64,000 nucleotides of DNA from Leptospira idonii (GTDB lineage: Bacteria > Spirochaetota > Leptospiria > Leptospirales > Leptospiraceae). Shown here piece after piece: positions 26,692 to 35,338 of the stretch (positions within the stretch are counted from its first letter, which is position 1; each line of letters opens with the position of its first letter). The notes beneath the pieces are model-generated. The model did not search any database. It saw only the letters and a list, made by a program, of their open reading frames with translations, and was not told where the DNA came from. The stretch spans positions 69,750 through 133,749 of the forward strand of contig NZ_RQHW01000033.1 in the NCBI RefSeq assembly GCF_004770995.1, written 5' to 3'. A program made the position numbers and the translations under genes.

Positions 26692-27483
26692 CTATGAATT
26701 CGCATCTGATCTTTCTAAAATTTTCATTAGAACCGCAGAAAGGAAGAATAGGAAGGTGAGAGGCAATAGTAACATCATCATAGAAAACACATCCGGTCCG
26801 GGAGATAATACTGCGGAAACGACAGCAATCATCAGAATACCTTCTCTCCATTTGGAAAGCAAAAAACCAGAGGATAGGATGCCTATTCTACCTAATAAAA
26901 TGAGTACGATCGGTAACTCAAAAGAGGCTCCGAAAACCAGATGCAAGTTAAAGAATAAATCATAATATTCATCGATAGGCAGATACGGATCGATTCCTTC
27001 CGGCCGAAGCACTACCAAGAAAACTCTTAAAAAACCTTCGAACACTGTGAACCAGCAGAGAGCGATCCCTGACCAGAACAAAAGCGTGGAAAATAAAATG
27101 ATGAACTTACCCCATTTTTCCGTCCTAGGATTCACTGCGGGAACGATAAACCCCCAAAGGATGTAGAGAAGGATCGGCAGTGCAATGAGTACGGAAAGCA
27201 TCAAGGAAGTTTTCAAATAGATCAAAAACGGAGCCATCAGCTGGATCTGAAAAAAATGGGCATTCGGCCCAAGCACCGCACGATACGGGCTGATCAGAAT
27301 GGAATGGATCTCACTTCCGAAATAAAGTGACACCGCCATAAAACCTGCAACTACTAGAAGGGAGTAGATAAGCCTTTGGCGAAGCTCTTCCAAATGTTCG
27401 CCAAGGGTCATAAATTTTTCCCTGGTTTCCGAATGTTCCGGAGGGGGAAGAGGAAGTGATTTTGTTTTGTTTACTTTCGCCAA
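26692..27483 (-). CDS. tatC: Sec-independent protein translocase TatC
   Basis: 263 aa integral membrane protein with about six helices. The N-terminal [20 protein letters not shown] carries the conserved Glu in HLEELRxR that helps bind twin-arginine signals, and [17 protein letters not shown] and [24 protein letters not shown] are typical. With TatA it exports folded proteins with twin-arginine signals across the inner membrane. It lies 10 bases downstream of tatA. No tatB is visible; a TatA/TatC two-component system is common outside Proteobacteria. Confidence 0.95.
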   Translation of the reverse strand: MAKVNKTKSLPLPPPEHSETREKFMTLGEHLEELRQRLIYSLLVVAGFMAVSLYFGSEIHSILISPYRAVLGPNAHFFQIQLMAPFLIYLKTSLMLSVLIALPILLYILWGFIVPAVNPRTEKWGKFIILFSTLLFWSGIALCWFTVFEGFLRVFLVVLRPEGIDPYLPIDEYYDLFFNLHLVFGASFELPIVLILLGRIGILSSGFLLSKWREGILMIAVVSAVLSPGPDVFSMMMLLLPLTFLFFLSAVLMKILERSDANS

Positions 27484-27493
27484 AACTAAAAGA

Positions 27494-27760
27494 TTATGCT
27501 TTTTTCTTTTTCGATTTTGTGGTTTCTTTTTCGTCAGTAGTCACATCTTTCCCAGGCAAAGAAGTTTGAACTGGTTCATCTTCAACACCTGTCATGGACT
27601 TACGAAATTCTTTGATTCCTGAACCCAAATCTTTTGCCAGGGAAGGCAGTCTTTTGCCTCCGAAAAAAAGAAGGGCTAAAAAAACGATGAGAGCGATTTC
27701 CCAAGGACCTAAATTGAAAAAAGCCAGTGGCGGTAGAAAAGAAATAGGAATGAGTAACAT
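27494..27760 (-). CDS. tatA: Sec-independent protein translocase TatA
   Basis: 88 aa from the ATG at 27760, supported by AGAGGAAAAT just upstream; an upstream frame to 27841 has no such site. One membrane helix ([19 protein letters not shown]), the [24 protein letters not shown] hinge and amphipathic helix, and a charged Lys/Glu tail follow the family pattern. It forms the pore-like assembly recruited by TatC. The start is only 24 bases from the start of the divergent histidine kinase gene, so both promoters must share or overlap this short region. Confidence 0.93.
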   Translation of the reverse strand: MLLIPISFLPPLAFFNLGPWEIALIVFLALLFFGGKRLPSLAKDLGSGIKEFRKSMTGVEDEPVQTSLPGKDVTTDEKETTKSKKKKA

Positions 27761-27784
27761 ATTTTCCTCTTTGGAACAAGACTT

Positions 27785-29704
27785 ATGCAAATGAACCAGG
27801 AAGCAAGCGGAATGATGGATTTCTTTCGATTGTTGCCCCAAACTTATCCGGGAGGGGTGTATCTATTCGAGCCCAAATCAGGCGCTTTTTTGTTCGCAAA
27901 CGACTACTTTGAAAAAATTTTAGGAAGTCCCTCTAAGGGAAAAACATTTTTTCAATCCGACTTACTTGCCAAACTTCATCCGGAAGACCGAATTCATTTT
28001 GAAACAAGAAGCCTGACCCTTTCTCAATCTCAGGAAGGAAGTCATTTTGAGAACGATTTCCGTTTTTTATTAGACTCCAAAGGTTTGAGTAGTTGGCTTC
28101 ATTTTGAAGAAAAGCTGGTGCGCCTTCCTCAAATTTCCGAGGAATTTTTGGTCATAGGATTTGTCAGAGACGTGACCAACGAAAAGGTGAACGAACAGAA
28201 CATCAAGGAACAGATCCAGTTTTTTCTAGGATTGTTCGAAAACGCATCCGTAGGAATGGCCTTGCAGGATTGGGAAGGAGGATACTTTCGTATAAACAGA
28301 CGTTTTACGGAAATCACCGGATACACAATACATTCTCTTACCGATCTGAATCTGAAGCGCATCCGGGGAGAAGCTCTCAGTCCTGAGGAGCTGGAATATT
28401 TTAAGTTCTTCAAAGAGGGGATGGATGAGACCACTTTGACCGGAAAGGATGGTCGCAAAATCGATGTTTATCGAAAGACCAATACCTTTCGAAACGCTCA
28501 AGGCAAACCCGATTTTTATTACGTCTTTTTGGATGATCTTACTGAGAAAAAAAGGAAAGATTCTTATCATCTGCATTCCCAAAAACTGGAAACGATCGGG
28601 AGCCTCGCAGGCAATTTAGCTCACGACCTGAACAATTATCTTCAACCGATCCATGTGTTTTCCAAATTAGGCCAAGATCTGCTTGTGAGTTCAGGAACTC
28701 AAGAAGCCTATCGGGAAAAACTTAAAGAATTTTTCATTAAAATCGGAACGGCGGCAGATAGCGCTCGTTCTATGGTTCATAGAATCATCCGTTATTCCAA
28801 AACGAGTGAAGAGGAAGTGATCGACAGAGTGGACGTTTCCTCCGCGCTCGAATCCAGCATTCCCATTTTAGTGGCGGAATCCCCCAAAAATGTTCGTTTG
28901 GAATTCAGTCTTTGTGAAGATCCTCTTTTTGTTCGGATCGACCCAATCCGTTTTTCAAAGTTAATCGGTGAGTTTGTGATGGGTTCCATTTTCCCTTGGG
29001 ATTCCCAAAAAGAAGGTTCCGTTCATATCTCTACAGGTGTGCCGGATGGAAACGAAAAAGACAGGTTTCTCATCTCTCTTCGTTTTTCCGGTTTGGCTCT
29101 TTCTCATTTAGATCTGGAGTTTTTGAACCAATCCATCTTTGAAGAAGACGAACCGAAATGGATTTTGCTTCAGTTGGCGAACCGACATATCAAAAACTGG
29201 GGAGGGGAACTTCTTTGGGAAATGAAGGAAAATTCGATCTTACTTGTTTCCATTTATCTTCCTGCATCTTCTGAAAAAAGAGAAGCTCCCGTTTATCCTA
29301 AAGAAAAAAAAATCGAAGGGAAGGATGTTTGGCAGGATATCGCCAAAAAGAAAATTTGGATCGTGGAGGACGATGATCCTTCCAGAGAATCTATCGCTAT
29401 GGTGCTCGGTTTGAAGAATATTGAACCGGAGTTATTTGCTACTCCCAAAGAAGCATTGGAAAGATTGAAATCGGAAAAACCCGACTTTGTTCTCTCCGAC
29501 TACAGAATGAAAGAATTAAACGGACTTTCTTTGCTTCGTAAAATCAAAGAATCGGTTCCGTATCTATCCGCCGTTTTGTATACCGGGAATGCGGAAGGAA
29601 TCGATATAGAGATGTTGGAAGCGGAAGGGATACTGGTTCGCACCAAACCGATATCCGCATCCGAACTTCACGAATCTATTTTATTATCCTTTGGGTTTCT
29701 TTAG
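27785..29704 (+). CDS. PAS-PAS hybrid histidine kinase with degenerate ATP-binding domain and C-terminal receiver
   Basis: 639 aa, cytoplasmic. PAS domains at about 20-130 and 145-255, then the H-box SLAGNLAHDLNNYLQPIH with His280. The ATPase region (about 370-500) keeps the general fold but has lost the N box (VMGSIFPWDS instead of NAxxA) and the DxGxG and GTGLGL glycine loops, so ATP binding is doubtful. The receiver (about 515-637) is complete: VEDDD, phosphoacceptor Asp in LSDYRM, YTGN and the Lys-Pro pair (RTKPIS). It may act as a phosphotransfer or dimerisation partner rather than an autokinase. The start may be 27785 or 27812 (MMDFFRLL), the latter with an AGGAAG site. Its end overlaps the convergent hydrolase by 21 bases. 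Confidence 0.8.
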   Translation: MQMNQEASGMMDFFRLLPQTYPGGVYLFEPKSGAFLFANDYFEKILGSPSKGKTFFQSDLLAKLHPEDRIHFETRSLTLSQSQEGSHFENDFRFLLDSKGLSSWLHFEEKLVRLPQISEEFLVIGFVRDVTNEKVNEQNIKEQIQFFLGLFENASVGMALQDWEGGYFRINRRFTEITGYTIHSLTDLNLKRIRGEALSPEELEYFKFFKEGMDETTLTGKDGRKIDVYRKTNTFRNAQGKPDFYYVFLDDLTEKKRKDSYHLHSQKLETIGSLAGNLAHDLNNYLQPIHVFSKLGQDLLVSSGTQEAYREKLKEFFIKIGTAADSARSMVHRIIRYSKTSEEEVIDRVDVSSALESSIPILVAESPKNVRLEFSLCEDPLFVRIDPIRFSKLIGEFVMGSIFPWDSQKEGSVHISTGVPDGNEKDRFLISLRFSGLALSHLDLEFLNQSIFEEDEPKWILLQLANRHIKNWGGELLWEMKENSILLVSIYLPASSEKREAPVYPKEKKIEGKDVWQDIAKKKIWIVEDDDPSRESIAMVLGLKNIEPELFATPKEALERLKSEKPDFVLSDYRMKELNGLSLLRKIKESVPYLSAVLYTGNAEGIDIEMLEAEGILVRTKPISASELHESILLSFGFL

Positions 29705-30697
29705 TCCCGTTTTAGGTGCGATCACTCCAGTGACTTTTGTGATGAAGTCGGTAGTTTCCTGAAACAAAAGTGGTTTGTCCGTTTTCGAAAATTTGGACAT
29801 AAGGACATGTTCTCCCTTCTCCACATTCACCGCTTTGTTGAGAGGATTGGATTGGATCTTTTGGAAATTCTCTAACATCGCTTTGACGGAAGCGGAGCGA
29901 TCCTGCTCTTCTTCCGATTTGTAAAAATAAAACATAAGAACCGGATCTTGGATTTTATGGATGGAGTCTTCTTTTTCTACGAATCGTTTCAAGTTCATCA
30001 GATGTTTGATGGAAGCGTAGTATTGGTCTCTGTACCAATATTTGTAAGCTTCGTCTTTAGGATCTTGTTCTTTTGATTTTCGAATTTCTCCCATGGCCGC
30101 ATTGATGAAAGAAGATCCCCATGTGAATCTGAATAGATTCGCTGTTGGATCGGGAAAGTTATAAAAAGGAGAAGCTAAAATGACTCCCGAAATGAGTTCG
30201 GGATGTTTGGCTGCAAGATAAGTGGAGATGAGTCCTCCCATGCTGGTTCCTACCAGAATCACTTGGTCTCCCAATTGAGTCGCCATCTGAAGTGCTGTTT
30301 CCGCATCTTGCAGATATTTATCGAAGGTCACTTTTTTATGATCTTCTACATCTGTTCCGTGACCGGGAAGTCTCACATAATAAAGGTTTGCTTGGAAGTG
30401 ATCCGCTACTTTGTCGATTACATCTTCTCCTTCCGCACGACTGGCTCCGAATCCGTGCACATAAAGAATGGCGATAGGGGTTTTTGTGTCGGAGTAACGA
30501 ACTAATCTTTCTTCGTTTCCTTCCCTTGCGTTTTCCGATTTGCTGATTTCGAGTTCTTTTTTGTAATACTCGTCAAAATCGGAGAAGGTCACAGTCTGGT
30601 CGTACTGATAGTCGGGAACATTCCATTCGTATGTGGATGCCAGAAAGGATGTGAGGATGAGAGAAAAAGCAAACAGCCATTTTCCTATTATTTTCAT
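29684..30697 (-). CDS. Exported alpha/beta hydrolase
   Basis: 337 aa. An N-terminal signal (MKIIGKWLFAFSLILTSFLA) and the sequence AILYVHGFGASRAEGEDV (oxyanion HGF), YVRLPGHGTD and the nucleophile elbow VGTSMGGLIST are typical of serine hydrolases of the carboxylesterase/monoglyceride-lipase kind. The catalytic His is probably in VEKGEHVLMS and the acid in DPVLMFYFYK. Likely a periplasmic or outer-face lipase or esterase. Its 3' end overlaps the kinase gene by 21 bases, and its ATG (30695-30697) overlaps the ATG of the divergent copper-chaperone gene. Confidence 0.85.
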   Translation of the reverse strand: MKIIGKWLFAFSLILTSFLASTYEWNVPDYQYDQTVTFSDFDEYYKKELEISKSENAREGNEERLVRYSDTKTPIAILYVHGFGASRAEGEDVIDKVADHFQANLYYVRLPGHGTDVEDHKKVTFDKYLQDAETALQMATQLGDQVILVGTSMGGLISTYLAAKHPELISGVILASPFYNFPDPTANLFRFTWGSSFINAAMGEIRKSKEQDPKDEAYKYWYRDQYYASIKHLMNLKRFVEKEDSIHKIQDPVLMFYFYKSEEEQDRSASVKAMLENFQKIQSNPLNKAVNVEKGEHVLMSKFSKTDKPLLFQETTDFITKVTGVIAPKTGLKKPKG

Positions 30698-31163
30698 GAG
30701 GGTGCTCTTGTTCCAAAAGATAAATATAACAAATTTGACAATTCTTCTTCTATTTCAAGTCAATTTGTTCTTTTCTTGTACAAAGGAAACGGGCAGAGAG
30801 AAGGAAGAGGGAGCGATTGTAGCAGATCTTTGGATGAGACCACGACCTCCGGGAGTTCGTATGGTTTCCATTTACGGTAAAATCCAAAATAACGGCTCTT
30901 ATGAGAGAAAGATTCTCTCTTGGCAATCTTCTTCTTTCTCTTCTCTGGAGATGCACGAATCGAAATTGGACGAAAAAGGAATCATGAGAATGAAGGAAAT
31001 TCCCCTTCCCGTTGTCCTTCCTGTCGGAGAATCCAATTGGGAACCGGGAAGCACACATATCATGGGGATCGGAGCTGTCTCCGAAAAAGAAGAAGAGGCT
31101 TTTTTGGAAGTACAGTGGGAGGATGGAAAAAAATCGGTTTGGAAGGTGGAGATTCGAAAATGA
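30696..31163 (+). CDS. PCu(A)C-type copper chaperone lipoprotein
   Basis: 155 aa from the ATG at 30696; a TTG at 30708 is an alternative with a GAGGG site six bases upstream. The N-terminus ends in a lipobox (LLLFQVNLFFSC). The mature domain has LEMHESKLDEKGIMRM and EPGSTHIMGIG, matching the H(M)x10M...HxM copper-binding pattern of PCu(A)C (DUF461) proteins, which deliver Cu(I) to the CuA site of cytochrome oxidase. The Sco gene follows with an ATGA overlap, the usual partner. No cytochrome oxidase genes are in the window. Confidence 0.85.
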   Translation: MRVLLFQKINITNLTILLLFQVNLFFSCTKETGREKEEGAIVADLWMRPRPPGVRMVSIYGKIQNNGSYERKILSWQSSSFSSLEMHESKLDEKGIMRMKEIPLPVVLPVGESNWEPGSTHIMGIGAVSEKEEEAFLEVQWEDGKKSVWKVEIRK

Positions 31164-31726
31164 AAAAAATCGTAAGTGTTTTTATTTTATTCGCTTTTGT
31201 TTTGTTTGGTGCTGGATGCGATTCTAAAACGGAATTGGATACTCTTCCTTTGGGAGGAAATTTCTCAGAGATGGATCAATCGGGAAAAATGGTTTCCTTA
31301 TTCGATTTGAAAGAACCCATTCTTTTTGTTTTTTTCGGTTATACCTATTGTCCCGATTTTTGCCCCAATATGCTTTCCAAAATCAAAAAAGCGGAACAAT
31401 TATTAGGTGAAAATGAGAGAAAATCCGTAAGGACAGTGCTCATTTCCATCGATCCGGAAAGAGACCGCCCAGAAACGGTTCAGAAGTATGTGAATTTTTA
31501 TTTGGAAACTGCGACAGGGTTTTCTTTCGATAGAAACACTACGAACCGCATCATCAAACAATATGCAGCTTATGTGGAAAAAGCAAGAGATGGAGTGATG
31601 ATCGATCACTCCACTTATGTCTATGTTTTGGACAAGGAAAGAAAAACCAGAAAACTTCTGAAGTCTACCGATTCCGTAGAAACGTTCGCGGAAACGGTTC
31701 GTCTTCTAGGCGGCAATCCCATTTAA
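31160..31726 (+). CDS. SCO1/SenC/PrrC family copper-insertion lipoprotein
   Basis: 188 aa from the ATG at 31160. Lipoprotein signal MKKIVSVFILFAFVLFGAGC. The thioredoxin-like domain has CPDFCP (the CxxxC copper/redox motif) after FFGYTY, and the ligand His in MIDHSTYVYV, so metal binding should be intact. It assists assembly of the CuA centre of cytochrome c oxidase together with the upstream PCu(A)C protein, to which it is coupled by a four-base overlap. Its end overlaps the convergent M3 peptidase by 21 bases. Confidence 0.92.
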   Translation: MKKIVSVFILFAFVLFGAGCDSKTELDTLPLGGNFSEMDQSGKMVSLFDLKEPILFVFFGYTYCPDFCPNMLSKIKKAEQLLGENERKSVRTVLISIDPERDRPETVQKYVNFYLETATGFSFDRNTTNRIIKQYAAYVEKARDGVMIDHSTYVYVLDKERKTRKLLKSTDSVETFAETVRLLGGNPI

Positions 31727-33658
31727 TCGAAGTAAGGCTTCAATCTCAGGATCTTTTCCGTAGAAATCACGGAAAAGTTTCATTGCATTCTCCGATCCTC
31801 CTTTTTCTAAAACAGTCTTTCTAAAGTGTTCCGCCAATTGCAGGTCGAATACTCCTTTATCCACGAAAGAATAATATGCGTTTGCTGAGAGTAACTCCGC
31901 CCATTTATAGGAATAATACCCTGCTGCATATCCTCCTGCGAAAATATGAGAGAAAGAGTTTTGAAACTTATTATAGGATGGAGGAAAAAAGACACTCACT
32001 TCTTTTCTCACTTCATTCAGTATATTTTGAACTTCTTCTTCCTTCGGAGCTACTTGGTGGATTTTGATATCGAAAATCGCAAACTCTAATTGTCTTACTA
32101 CCGCCATAGCCGATTGGAAATTTTTAGCATCCACCATCGTTCGGATGTATTCTTCCGGAATTTTCTCTCCCGTTTTGTAGTGTTTGGCGAAGAGAGAAAG
32201 CACTTTGGGTTCATAAGCGAAATTTTCCAAAAATTGGGAAGGAAATTCCACTGCATCCCATTCCACTCCGTTCACTCCGCTGACGAATGCTTCGTTTACT
32301 CTGGAAAGAAGATGGTGGAGGGCATGCCCCAATTCGTGGAATAAAGTGACCACATCGTTCGGTTTCAATAAGGATGGATGGTCTTTGGTTGCGGAAGGGA
32401 AATTTCCTATGACGAAAGCGATAGGAAGAGTTTCTTTTCCTTTTTCGTTTATGAAATGAGGTTTCCAATTGTTCATCCAGGCTCCACCTTTTTTTTCTTT
32501 GCGGGCCTCCAAATCCAGATATAACCTAGCTCTTGTTTGGTTTTCTATGATTAGATCGTAACATAAAACGGAAGGATGCCAAACTTCCGTTTTTGCCTCT
32601 TGGAAACGAATCCCTAGTAGGGATTCCAAAAAGACGAAAGTTCCCTTGGTTACTGATTCTTTTTCCAGATAAGGGCGGTATTTTTCTTCTTCGTAATTGA
32701 ATTTTTCCTTTTTGAGAAGTTCAGAATAGAAAGTGAGATCTTGGGACTCCAGATTTTCAACGCCTCTTTCTTTTGCAAACTCACGTAATGCGGAAATCTC
32801 TTTTTCTGCAATCGGTTTGGCCTTCTTTGCCAAACTATTCAAAAATTCCAATACTTGTTCCGGAGTGTCGGCTACTTTCGTTGCTAGGCTGAGGTTCGCA
32901 TAGGTTTCGTAACCTAACAGAGTCGATTCTTTTTTTCGAAGCTCTAAAATCTCTTCGAGTATCTTTCCGTTTTCGGGAGCTTTCGTTGTATATGCCTTGT
33001 AGAGTTCTTTTCTTTTTTCCCGATTCGGGCCGTACGTCATATAAGCGATGTAACTGGGGAATTGAAGAGTGAATTTGTATTTTCCGTTTTCCGTTTTGGC
33101 GCTATTCAATTCTCCTTCCGGCATTCCTTTGACGTCCTCTTCGGCAAGGATCATTTCGAACGCATTCGTCGCATTCAGTACGTTTTGCGAAAACTGATTG
33201 CTTAAATCGGATAGCCGAATTCTGATTTTTTTTAATTCTTCCTTTTTGGAGTTTTCCAATCCGACCCCGGAAAGGCGAAAATCCCTGATTTCGTTGGAAA
33301 GAACTTTTTTTTGTTCCGGATTGATCGTTCTGTCTGTCTTTTCTATTTCCAGAAACGCATTATAGATATTTTCATTCTGCCCTAGGTTCGTATAGTATTC
33401 GGTTAGCTTAGGAAGGATGCGGGTATAAACCGCTTGAGACTCTTCATTATTTTTAACGGAGTTTAGGTGAGATATTTCCGTACTTAGATCGGAGAGTTCC
33501 GTATGAATCGTCTGATAGGGCTTTAGAAAATTAGCAAAATTAAACTGAGATTGTTCGAGAAGATTCGAAATGAATTTCTCGTTAGACTCCATTTTTTCCA
33601 AAATCGCTTTTTCTTTTATAAGTAAATCGTCGGATTTAAATTCAGGAAACATGTTCAC
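31706..33658 (-). CDS. M3 family oligopeptidase (oligopeptidase A-like)
   Basis: 650 aa zinc metallopeptidase. The active site is VTLFHELGHALHHLLS (HExxH) with the third ligand region GVEWDAVEFPSQFLENFAYEP. The long helical N-terminal part and the C-terminal region (PSYNKFQNSFSHIFAGGYAAGYYSYKWAELLS) match oligopeptidase A/PrlC and Dcp. It degrades short peptides in the cytoplasm, for example those released by Clp or signal peptidases. No signal peptide. The ATG at 33658 has an AGAGGGTG site. It overlaps the sco gene at its 3' end. Confidence 0.94.
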   Translation of the reverse strand: MNMFPEFKSDDLLIKEKAILEKMESNEKFISNLLEQSQFNFANFLKPYQTIHTELSDLSTEISHLNSVKNNEESQAVYTRILPKLTEYYTNLGQNENIYNAFLEIEKTDRTINPEQKKVLSNEIRDFRLSGVGLENSKKEELKKIRIRLSDLSNQFSQNVLNATNAFEMILAEEDVKGMPEGELNSAKTENGKYKFTLQFPSYIAYMTYGPNREKRKELYKAYTTKAPENGKILEEILELRKKESTLLGYETYANLSLATKVADTPEQVLEFLNSLAKKAKPIAEKEISALREFAKERGVENLESQDLTFYSELLKKEKFNYEEEKYRPYLEKESVTKGTFVFLESLLGIRFQEAKTEVWHPSVLCYDLIIENQTRARLYLDLEARKEKKGGAWMNNWKPHFINEKGKETLPIAFVIGNFPSATKDHPSLLKPNDVVTLFHELGHALHHLLSRVNEAFVSGVNGVEWDAVEFPSQFLENFAYEPKVLSLFAKHYKTGEKIPEEYIRTMVDAKNFQSAMAVVRQLEFAIFDIKIHQVAPKEEEVQNILNEVRKEVSVFFPPSYNKFQNSFSHIFAGGYAAGYYSYKWAELLSANAYYSFVDKGVFDLQLAEHFRKTVLEKGGSENAMKLFRDFYGKDPEIEALLRLNGIAA

Positions 33659-33666
33659 CCTCTTTC

Positions 33667-33690
33667 TTTAGATTCCTATGGGAATCTAAA
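33667..33690 (-). terminator. Hairpin between glycosyltransferase and peptidase genes
   Basis: TTTAGATTCC (33667-33676), loop TATG, GGAATCTAAA (33681-33690), a perfect 10-bp stem in the 85-base gap. It may end the GT39 transcript or shape the leader of the M3 peptidase mRNA, since it lies only about ten bases upstream of its ATG; no T run follows on either strand. Confidence 0.5.
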
Positions 33691-33743
33691 GGTCAGACTG
33701 TCCGAATCCTAAGAAAGAGCAATGGAAAAAGAATTCGTTTTTT

Positions 33744-35285
33744 CTATCTAATTTTAAATAAAAGAAGGGTTAGAGTTTTGTCCCTGTCGTAGGCCCAGAT
33801 TGTTTTTTCTTTTCCCAAAGCCTCTCCTTGGATGCCCAATAGATTGAGAAAATAAAATGTTTCCTGATCCAAAAGCAGAATGGTTCCGGAGGGAAGGGTT
33901 TGTATAAGCTGAAGATCCGTCTGTTCCCGAATTTCCGCATTCAGATAATAGGCAAGGCTGGGGAGTGCGTAGTTTTTGATCGAAACGACAGTATCTCCCT
34001 GTTTTAGAAATTGATTCCAAGATTCCGCTGCCCTGTAGCTGTCCCTTCTTTTTTCCGAAAACAAAGGAAGGAACACTGTCACGATTGAGATCGTCTGCAA
34101 AACCGCAAGACGGGGGATCCATTTTTTCCAAAAGGTTAGTGATTCCGATCTTTCCATTGAGGAAGCGATTAAAACAGCTAATATTGGATAGGCGGCTAAA
34201 GGATAGGATGGGAGTTTACTCATTAGAAGTTCGTAGAAAATCCATCCGAAACATAATCCGGAAAGGAAGAGAATCGAAAGGGACATTTTGTTCTCCGTCA
34301 GAGATGGAAATTCTGAAAACTCTTCTTTTTCGTATCTCCATGCGATGTACACTTCCTTTATCGTTCTAATTGTACGGATAAAAGCGGACGGCAGATAAAA
34401 GGACCAGGGAAAGAGTGTGATAAAAAATAACAAAAGATAGGTGCCTGGAGGGCCGGATTGCCCGAAGACAGGGTCTGCCGCTCTTCTAAGTATGTACCAA
34501 TCGATCATCCAACGGATCAATTCTCCGTTTGTGTTTTGCCAAGCCAGGTATCCCCAAAACAATAGAGGCAAAAGAGCCAATGGTAGAAAGAACCAAGGGC
34601 GGAGTAGAAAGATAACCTTTCTTGTTTTTTTATAAAATAAAAATACGAAGCAGATCCCTCCCAAAAAAATTAGGATCGGAGGGCCTTTCGTCAAACATCC
34701 CATAGATACTGAAAACCAGAACAGAAAGATCCAAGCTCCCACACGATCCTTATTTTGTAGCAAGATGCGAAAGAGGGAATAAAATCCCAGGGTTTGCAAG
34801 AAGGTAAGAAGACCGTCTACAAGAGCGATCTTTCCATTTAGCGGAAAATAAACGGATGTTGCCAGTATCAGAAAAGAATAAATTGCTGTTTTTTCGTTGT
34901 ACAGTCGTTTTGTGAGATCGTAAGTCAGAAGGCAAATCGCCAAAATCCAGACGGCAGGAAGCAAACGAAGAGAGAACTCCGAAACTCCTAGAACTTGGTA
35001 ACTGATGGATGTGAGCCAAAAATGAAGAGGAGGTTTTCTATGCGGTTCCGAAAAAGGGAATTCCATCGTTACATAGTCTCCCTTGGTCAACATGGTTTTT
35101 GCAAAACCAGAGTAGGCGGCTTCGTCTTGGTCGTAAAGAACGGAGTCGTTTCCATAAAGAAGACAGAGAGCTAGAAAAATAGAAAGGATTCCGATTTTGG
35201 GGATCTTGCTGAAAAAAGACACGAAATCCAATGGACAACGGCTTTCTTTTCTGCAAAGAAATTTACGAAGTCTGAATCGTTTCAA
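33744..35285 (-). CDS. GT39/ArnT-type membrane glycosyltransferase
   Basis: 513 aa with about ten to twelve membrane helices. The first periplasmic loop contains YDQDEAAYSGFAKTML and HRKPPLHFWLTSISYQVLG, the conserved acidic pair and the (R/K)PPL motif of ArnT/PMT-type transferases that move a sugar from a polyprenyl-phosphate carrier to lipid A or protein. The start drawn at 35285 is TTG with a weak ribosome site; TTG or GTG codons about 20 residues later are possible. No lipid A or polyprenyl synthesis genes are nearby, so the acceptor is unknown. Divergent from the PHP gene (53 bases). Confidence 0.8.
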   Translation of the reverse strand: MKRFRLRKFLCRKESRCPLDFVSFFSKIPKIGILSIFLALCLLYGNDSVLYDQDEAAYSGFAKTMLTKGDYVTMEFPFSEPHRKPPLHFWLTSISYQVLGVSEFSLRLLPAVWILAICLLTYDLTKRLYNEKTAIYSFLILATSVYFPLNGKIALVDGLLTFLQTLGFYSLFRILLQNKDRVGAWIFLFWFSVSMGCLTKGPPILIFLGGICFVFLFYKKTRKVIFLLRPWFFLPLALLPLLFWGYLAWQNTNGELIRWMIDWYILRRAADPVFGQSGPPGTYLLLFFITLFPWSFYLPSAFIRTIRTIKEVYIAWRYEKEEFSEFPSLTENKMSLSILFLSGLCFGWIFYELLMSKLPSYPLAAYPILAVLIASSMERSESLTFWKKWIPRLAVLQTISIVTVFLPLFSEKRRDSYRAAESWNQFLKQGDTVVSIKNYALPSLAYYLNAEIREQTDLQLIQTLPSGTILLLDQETFYFLNLLGIQGEALGKEKTIWAYDRDKTLTLLLFKIR

Positions 35286-35338
35286 TTTTGTAATCTTTCT
35301 GCAATCAAAATGGAATCAAGCAGGATTATCCTAAAATC

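Noticed and set aside
25589..26851. Longer start for the degenerate phosphatase-like protein
   Set aside because: The extra 54 residues lie inside tatC in another frame; the ATG at 26689 fits the membrane anchor and the two-base gap from tatC.
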